Shown here one piece after another: positions 57,545 to 64,000 of a stretch of DNA of 64,000 nt. The notes beneath the pieces were generated by a model. That model worked only from the letters and a program-made list of their open reading frames with translations. It did no database searches and was not told where the DNA came from. Every line of letters starts with the position of its first letter. Within the stretch, counting starts at the first letter, position 1. This DNA comes from Halichoerus grypus (taxonomy: Eukaryota > Chordata > Mammalia > Carnivora > Phocidae): positions 129,995,444 to 130,059,443 of the forward strand of contig NC_135719.1 in the NCBI RefSeq assembly GCF_964656455.1, in the 5' to 3' direction. Position numbers and translations under genes: made by a program.

Positions 57545-57724
57545 CAATGGTTCTCCAGGTGTGGTCCTGGGGCCAGCAGGATTAGCCATACCTGGGAACT
57601 ATTTAGAAACCCAAATTCTCCAAAGTCAGAGACTCTGGGGTGGAAGGAGGTGTTGTGCACAGCAATCCATAGTTCAGCAAGCCTCCCAGTGGTTCAGATG
57701 CATGTTCACATTTGAGAACCACTG
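57545..57724. mobile_element. MER5-type hAT element
   Basis: Inverted ends 'caatggttctcc' and 'gagaaccactg', with 'aacccaaattctcc', 'gagactctggggtgg' and 'ggttcagatgcatg' between. An 8-bp TSD agttag(tg/gg) lies at 57537-57544 and 57725-57732, as expected for hAT insertion. Confidence 0.85.
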
Positions 57725-57732
57725 AGTTAGGG

Positions 57733-59640
57733 CACAAAGACCAAAGCACAAGGAAGAGAAAAGCAACACAGAGCAAACCATCTTTCAAAAAGGAGGATTA
57801 TCAGGGCTGAACTTCGTCTCCAGGGAAAGAAACTCTAATCCTGGAGTCTGGAAATTATCAGAGGGTCTAAGAATCAAAACAATGATGATAAAGAGATGAA
57901 GAAAGTCATGAAAGAAGACTGATTGTTGAGTGGTTTTTCAACTGAAGGGTGACAGACCTGATCCCTATCCTTGTGACATTTGTGGAATTCCTACAAGTTC
58001 CCTACAAACAGTATTTTCATCCCCAGATTCTTAAGTGACTGGTGAAGTTTCTGTGGCCTGGCAAGTATTTGGTATGACTGCCTTCACCTGAATCTGAACA
58101 TCTTCCTTCTGAATCGTTCACTGAGTGAGAAGAATTTGAAAGGAATTAGTAAAACACATTCTCTGAGGTTGGAAAAATACAATCTGCCCTAATCATAGAA
58201 TGGCTAGGTTGGTACAAGCAAATGACACACAGATAAGAAACACAGACTATTTTTATTCTACATGGTATGGTCTTTCTAATTATTATGTATACCTAGGAAA
58301 CTTCCAGGCAGTGGTCACTGGTCAAAGGTAATGTAGAAAGGATTTAAAATTCAGGAAAGGAAAAATGTGCTACAATAAAAGTGTAGAGTTAATGTGGTTT
58401 GTCCCACCTAAAGCTAAATGCCAGAGATATTTCTCTACTTTCCTTACCCACCCAAATATTACAAGCAACTCTTAGCTCCGGGATATTCACAAGAAAGAGG
58501 TTTGAGTGAATGGAAGTTTCTTTTTCTTTTAAACTCCTTCATTTAGCATCTACCAAAAAGACACTCGTGTGCCTAAAAGTGCCATCCATTTGCTAGTTTC
58601 ATTCCCCCAAGCTAGGAAAGTAAATGTATATTTTGGCAAAAGTCTTAACTAGCACTCAAAGTTGGGTATACCAGCCATGCTTGAGAAACATTTTATTTAT
58701 TCAGTGTTCCCTTACAATAGCAGGTGGTGCAAGATTAATTTTGAAAATACTAGGAATATTCTAATGAAATCTCTTTTTTGCTAGGCCTAACTTTTTTTTC
58801 CAGGTATGATTGTGAGCCTCCTATCTCTATCACAAACTGACATTTCAAAAAATTCTTCAAGGAGGACACCCAAATGTGTTAGCTTCAGAGCCATCAAATC
58901 AATTTCAGTTTATAGAAATTATTTCACTGAAAAACTAACATTTGCTCATTCAAGTCCAATTCTGTGAGTACAGATCCAGAATTCAATTTTCTCTACTAAA
59001 TTCTTCTCCCTTTTTTTTTTGTACAGCCAGGCGGCAGCCTATAGTCATAACTCTGCCAAAACATTTGAGGGCACTAGGAAGTACAAAAATAGTAATTTAA
59101 TATTTTCCACCTGTAGCTATAACTCTCCTTTAGTACTTACTGGTCTCATGCTGGCAAGACTCATGTAATGCTTTTGACACACCTGAATTTTATAACTTTT
59201 CCTACTGTCTTTTACTCACCACTAAGAATAGCCTTCATTGTTTATCTCTTGTTTTAGGACAATGCAGTTTTAGTCTGGGGTGCCTTACCAATCCTACAGA
59301 TCATCAGCCCAAACCCTAATTTGTTCACCAGCGGTCTTCAAAACTGAGATGGAAAGGGAACGGGTTCAGACCTCATGATGGCTATGAAATGGGGAAGAAC
59401 CACTCATAGAAGCATCAGCCCAGAGGGTTGCTCAAAGGAATTCCAAAGTTTGGCTGAAGTTTGGCTGAAGCTAAATTTCCTTTGGGACTTAAAGAACCGA
59501 CCAGTTATTTTAGGTGATACATGTCAGTTTTATTGTGATCTGTTCCTTACACTCCCTAGGCAAGTAGCTTGCCTGAGACTAAGGAAGCCAAATACCTCAA
59601 AGGACTCAGGTATCCAATGAATCAAAACTCTCTCACCTCT
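57733..59640. other. unassigned intergenic sequence
   Basis: Nearly 2 kb of AT-rich sequence without a recognised repeat or gene. The frame at 59375-59620 (81 codons) contains a short direct repeat (tttggctgaag twice near 59450) and no domain. Confidence 0.55.
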
Positions 59641-59650
59641 CTCTCTCTCT

Positions 59651-60027
59651 CCAACGACGTGGATGGAATGAGAGGGTATTAGGCTAAGCGATGTAAGTCA
59701 ATCAGAGAAAGACAAGTATCATATGATCTCACTGATATGAGGAATTTGAGAAACAAGATAGAGAATCATAGGGGAAGGGAGGGGAAAAATGAAACAAGAC
59801 AAAACCGGAGAGGGAGATAAACCATAAGAGACTTTTAATCTCAGGAAACAAACTGAAGGTTGCTGGAGTGGAGGGGGGTGGGAGGGATGGTGTGGCTGGG
59901 TGATGGACATTGGGGAGGGTACGTGCTATGGTGAGCGCTGGGAATTGTGTAAGACTGATGAATCACAGACCTGTACCCCTAAAACAAATAACACTTTATA
60001 TGTTAAAACAATTAAAAACAAAACAAA
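59651..60027 (+). mobile_element. 5'-truncated L1 3' end
   Basis: 'acgacgtggatggaatgaga', 'atcatatgatctcactgata', 'aacaaactgaaggttgctgg', 'gtgatggacattggggagg' and 'taacactttatatgtt', then an A-rich tail. Same 3' UTR type as the main L1 at 45882. The TSD is in a CT microsatellite (aaaactctctc at 59624 and 60028), so its edges are blurred. Confidence 0.92.
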
Positions 60028-60030
60028 AAA

Positions 60031-60077
60031 ACTCTCTCTCTCTCACACACACACACATACACACACACACACACACA
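60031..60077 (+). repeat. (CT)n(CA)n microsatellite
   Basis: CT run followed by CA run, adjoining the L1 tail. Confidence 0.97.
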
Positions 60078-60835
60078 GAGTTTAGGAACCCAAATGCCTG
60101 TAGTGGGGTGTTTCTCAACCTCAGGAGCACAGGGCTCTCTTGTTTTGCCCCCTTTCTTTCCATGATCAACTCAATGGGGGTTGACACTAATCGGAGCCAC
60201 GTGGATTAATGTGCTTCAGGTTTTGTCAATTGTATAAAACTTACTTCCTACTCTTCACATCCCCTTAAATTTTCACTTATACCATGTCCATAATATAGGT
60301 CACACCTCCTTACAATAGAAACCTTTGAAAGACAGATATTTCCAAACCCCTCAGCCACAATCATGTCTTTTTCTCAGACAACATGCAATGCTATAGTTTT
60401 CTCTTATAACAAAATTTTCTGGACAGTCCTTGGGAGTTCATCTGAAAGAAATTGATAACTATAAATAAACACAAACAATTTGAGGAAAAAAAAACAAATC
60501 TTGCCATTGACATAGCACTGCTTTCTTAATATCATTCCATAAAATCTGATTATGATTTACTGATTTACTTGGTAAAAAAGCATTTACAAGAATGTTTTCA
60601 TGTATACCCCATTTACCTTCCACACCATCTCCTGATTCCATCCCTAGTTTATATAAGTTATTCAGTCTCCTTGGTGTAAAATGAGGCAGCTGACCAAATA
60701 GTCACTAGCTTCCTTTCTAAGCCCTCAAAGTCTCTGACTATCTTCAAAGAGGCTCAAAGATTCATATTTTTTTCAGTATATTTCATGGACTTTCCCTACG
60801 AAGTCCAAACTACCCCACCTAATTAAATTCAAGTT
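60078..60835. other. unassigned intergenic sequence
   Basis: 'gtgtttctcaacctcagg' at about 60108 recalls the end of a MER20-type hAT element, but the match is too short to call. The rest is unassigned. Confidence 0.5.
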
Positions 60836-60935
60836 AACCCATTCATTTACTCATTTAACACATATATATTGAACATCGACTATGTTCCAGGCATTCTGCT
60901 AGATGCTGCCTTTAAGAACCTCATAGTCTAGAATT
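60836..60935 (-). mobile_element. L2 LINE 3' fragment
   Basis: 'cattcatttactcatttaacacatatatattgaacatcgactatgttccaggcattctgctagatgctg' is the antisense L2 terminus. Confidence 0.75.
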
Positions 60936-61754
60936 TTATATATTACATATTTGGTAGATATTTATTTTTAAGAGGGCTACATATACTCTTATGTAGCACA
61001 TTATCCATTTTATGTGTGTCAGTGTAGAAATGCTCAACTTGGTCTAGCACCCTTGAGACTATAGACATCTCCAAATTCAGGAGAATATATGATCAATTTT
61101 GGCCCTGTAGACAAAGAGGTTAAGAGACAATCTATACATTTAGTATAAAGACAAAACAATAACAAATAGCTTATTTAAACGAATTAAGGAAACACTATAC
61201 ATAACTTTCTTAAAATTTCCAGGTAAGGTGGAAATCAGTAATTCAAATCCCTGATTGTGAAGACAATTGGGATGAGATTCAAATGAGATTTGAGGACTAT
61301 ATTTGCTAGTAAGTTATTTCTAATTCTTAACCATTACCAATTTTTCCTCAAACCTGTACATAAATCCAGTATAAGGTTATATCAGTTAGGCAAATAAATT
61401 CAAATTTCATTCTAATAACATTTTTATCAAATTCTAGTAATCTCCAAAGTCCATCAGTTAGATTTAAAATTTAATCCAAGGGCTATGAAACCCTGCAAAG
61501 CAAGCCTATGAGATAACTTATCGGCATTCCTAAGTATGCCAGAATATTATCTTTTCATTGTTCTTCATCCAATATCTTAGGAAACATAGAGATGTTCATA
61601 GGTATAGGAATTTTAACTACACCAGATTTGAGAAGCACTAGATAAATCACCATGCATCTGAATATCTCCCTAACTGACAAAAAATTATCTGAATTTCTCC
61701 ATTAAAGGTGCCTTCTTTTGGGTTCAGACACTGCGTCATCAAGAGTGGTCTGGT
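60936..61754. other. unassigned intergenic sequence
   Basis: AT-rich, nothing recognisable. Confidence 0.6.
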
Positions 61755-61950
61755 TACAATAATGATGCCCATTTATTAGTGCCTAGTCTATTCCAGACAC
61801 TATGATACATACTTATTTCCCAAAACATCCCTGTAAAATAAGTATTATCTCTTTTTCTTCCCCCAGAGGTAAGTGAAGTTAGGGTGGTCACCTAACCAGT
61901 GAGTCGTGGAGCCAACATTTAGCTCCCACATTCTTCCACTGTGCCACCTG
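61755..61950 (-). mobile_element. MIR SINE
   Basis: 'cccatttattagtgcctagtctattccagacac', 'cccaaaacatccctgtaaaataagtatta', 'ggtcacctaaccagtgagtcgtggagcc' and 'ttcttccactgtgcca' follow antisense MIR. Confidence 0.78.
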
Positions 61951-62177
61951 GGGACATTGCGTTAAGCCATCATCACTTTGGTGGCCCTGTCATAAAGAAT
62001 TTTATTATATTATTCTCCCAGATTGTTGAAAATAATGAAATATTTTCAATAGCAGAGAAGAAAAACAAATGACTCATCTAGGGCCTGGGGCATTTCTCAG
62101 GGTGATTGTAGAATTGGTCTCTCTAGTGAAGAGTGGTAGAAAAAGATATACACAAGGCTGCAAAATTTGGAGGAAAT

Positions 62178-62278
62178 AAATACAACAATAATTATTATAG
62201 CTAGCATTCACTGAGAAGTTACTATGCATGTTCCCTGTCCTAAGTACCACATATATCTTAACTGATTTAAACTCCCAA
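62178..62278 (-). mobile_element. MIR SINE fragment
   Basis: 'caataattattatagctagcattcactgagaagttactatgcatg' and 'cctaagtaccacatatatctta' match the antisense MIR end. Confidence 0.7.
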
Positions 62279-63308
62279 GATCAGAGAAAGATCTCAAATT
62301 TGGAGAAATCTCAGAGACACATGGAGAGAGGAAAAATAAAGTATACCAAACAACTTTTGTCTGCTTCAGAGACATTCCTTTGCATGGACAGCTACTTTGA
62401 AAGCAACCTTGCAGCTATCTGGACACATCACACTTTTCTAATCTAGGGCCTACAATCTTTTAAATAATATTTATATAATGAAGGAGACAGATTGAGAGTT
62501 GTTAGCCTTAAAGTTTATGAAACTTGGGGGTCCTTCTTTAAGAAAAAGAATACAAAATTGGTTGTGAAAGTACATGGTGGTTATAACCGGATTTTGTTAG
62601 ATTATCTTGTATTTTCCAATTTTGCACAACATGTGAATGCATTGCAAGAGCTCCTGCTAGAGACTTGAAAGGGGAACGTGCAAGCAAGGGGTCTTAAAGC
62701 TTGAGCTTCATTTGATTCAAGGTAAACCTGTCTCTGACAATGAACAAGAATGAAGTGAATACATTAGGCAGGATGCTAAAGAAGTCATCAATGAAATTGC
62801 AAATTGAAGTTATCTTTCAAATTAACCACCAACAGCCCAACTATTTACCTAAAAGAACTTTGTAACTGCAAGATCTCAGGAACTGAGATAAACATGGCAA
62901 CTGACGATCCAACCGGAGACTGAGGCACATATAATCAGGTTTAAAAGTGAGGCTAAACTTGCCTGGCAGAATGATAGAGTGACATATTGTTACACTCCTT
63001 AAACCTTTTCTGGGAAGCAGCAACCACCTCTCCCTTCTGAATGTGTCAAAACACTCAGAGCATTAGAAAACAACTCAGACATTTACCACATTTCCATTCT
63101 TGTATATTGACCCAAGAGATAGGGAGGGGCAAGTCTTGGTGAGGCAGTGAGCATCCTGTTACACATAATCCATCCAAGAGAACAGAATTTATTTCTTGAC
63201 TCACTATCACACCCTGGGCCCCTTTATTTCTCAATAATAGATGGACTCATTTTTCCTTCCACCTTGTAAAATCCAATAAGAAGGAATTTAATGCAGTCAG
63301 AGAGCATT
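62279..63308. other. unassigned intergenic sequence
   Basis: No recognised feature. Confidence 0.6.
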
Positions 63309-63326
63309 AAAAAATTCCTTAGTGGG

Positions 63327-63517
63327 GGTGCCTGGGTGGCTCAGTCATTAAGCGTCTGCCTTCAGCTCAGGTCATGATCCCAGGGTCCTGGGATCGAGTC
63401 CCACATCGGGCTCCCTGCTCGGCAGGAAGCCTGCTTCTCCCTCTCCCACTCCCCCTGCTTGTGTTCCTGCTCTCACTCTCTCTCTCTCTGTCAAATAAAT
63501 AAATAAAATCTTTTAAA
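63327..63517 (+). mobile_element. Can-SINE, close to consensus
   Basis: 'gggtgcctgggtggctcag', 'aagcgtctgccttcagctca', 'gggatcgagtcccacatcgg' and 'cctgcttctccctctcc', with an AAATAAATAAAATCTTTTAAAA tail. The A box (tggctcagtca) and B box-like ggatcgagtcc are clear. A perfect 18-bp TSD aaaaaattccttagtggg lies at 63309-63326 and 63518-63535. Confidence 0.98.
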
Positions 63518-63535
63518 AAAAAATTCCTTAGTGGG

Positions 63536-64000
63536 ACCACCCATTAATAACCTCACCCTAGAAGAGATAAAGAATAATGAAGTATAGATATAAGAATCAA
63601 AGGGACCAGGTGAACAGGATCCTAATGGCTTTCATGGAGAATGTTCTCATAAAATGAACTGGCATGGTTCTCCTTTCAAAAGAAATCTTGAAATGAAAGA
63701 AAAATATCTTATGCAGAGTGAAACATACAGTTTTAGATAATGGACACAGACTGACTTCCTTATTTGCACCCTTAGGTTTTTCAGAAGGCTGAAGAGATTG
63801 AACCCTTCCCTGCTGTTTGTTTGATTTGGTCTGAGTTGAAGCCAAGAGATGTGGTGATGGAAGTTTGGAAAAACAATTAAAAAGAAATGTATGCAGTGGT
63901 TTTTCTGGGATCCTAATTAACTGACCCATTTCTAGGTAACATTAGGGAAGTTGTGGGCAGTGATTATTATCTCTTTAAAGTCCTAATTAAAATGTCAAAC
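63536..64000. other. unassigned intergenic sequence
   Basis: A minus-strand frame at 63597-63929 (110 codons) has no recognisable domain. No repeat is recognised. Confidence 0.55.

Noticed and set aside
60100..60200. MER20-type hAT element
   Set aside because: Only about 18 bases at one end match. The body does not follow.
63327..63400. tRNA gene
   Set aside because: The A- and B-box-like motifs belong to the tRNA-derived head of a Can-SINE. No complete cloverleaf or anticodon arm is present.

Overview
This is non-coding mammalian DNA, almost certainly from a carnivore. The diagnostic signal is about fifteen tRNA-derived Can-SINEs. Each begins near 'gcctgggtggctcag', carries a CT-rich stretch and an AATAAA-type tail, and most sit between clean target-site duplications (TSDs). 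The SINE body ('tgccttcggctcag', 'gggctccctgctcag', 'cctgcttctccctctc') resembles bear, mustelid or seal copies more than dog or cat copies, so I infer an arctoid caniform; this subgroup call rests on memory of the families. I found no intact protein-coding gene, rRNA, tRNA, snRNA, CRISPR array or operon-like layout. Nearly all open frames are short chance frames or lie inside repeats.

Layout. 1-9 kb: old L2 and MIR fragments, ERVL-type solo LTRs (333-846, 7061-7410, 8035-8492) and an inverted pair of Can-SINEs (8628-9055). 9-15 kb: another LTR-like repeat, a hAT element, an ancient antisense L1 and two SINEs. 15-19.9 kb: mostly unassigned sequence. 19.9-24.2 kb: ancient L1, a MaLR LTR, two Can-SINEs stacked at one target, an L2 and a palindromic MITE. 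24-34 kb: MIRs, a rearranged MLT1 LTR (26834-27197), a hAT element, LTRs and two ancient L1 tails, one split by an LTR and one by two SINEs. 34.8-36.6 kb: an 87-bp tandem duplication followed by a 291-bp inverted duplication, one arm of which holds a Can-SINE. 39.3-46.4 kb: a full-length but dead L1 (5' UTR, ORF1, ORF2, 3' UTR) inside a perfect 23-bp TSD, carrying two extra L1 3'-end modules. 46.4-64 kb: unassigned sequence with MIRs, three SINEs, two short L1 tails, an MLT1 LTR, a MER5-like element and microsatellites.

No genes work together here. The content is a layered record of transposition: ancient L2, MIR and hAT copies, then ERVL/MaLR LTRs, then carnivore L1s and Can-SINEs. Several unassigned blocks (about 4.74-4.93, 24.43-24.74, 38.56-38.69 and 56.5-57.3 kb) look like possible conserved regulatory DNA, but conservation cannot be judged from one sequence. 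Subfamily names come from recognising consensus-like stretches by eye, with no database search.
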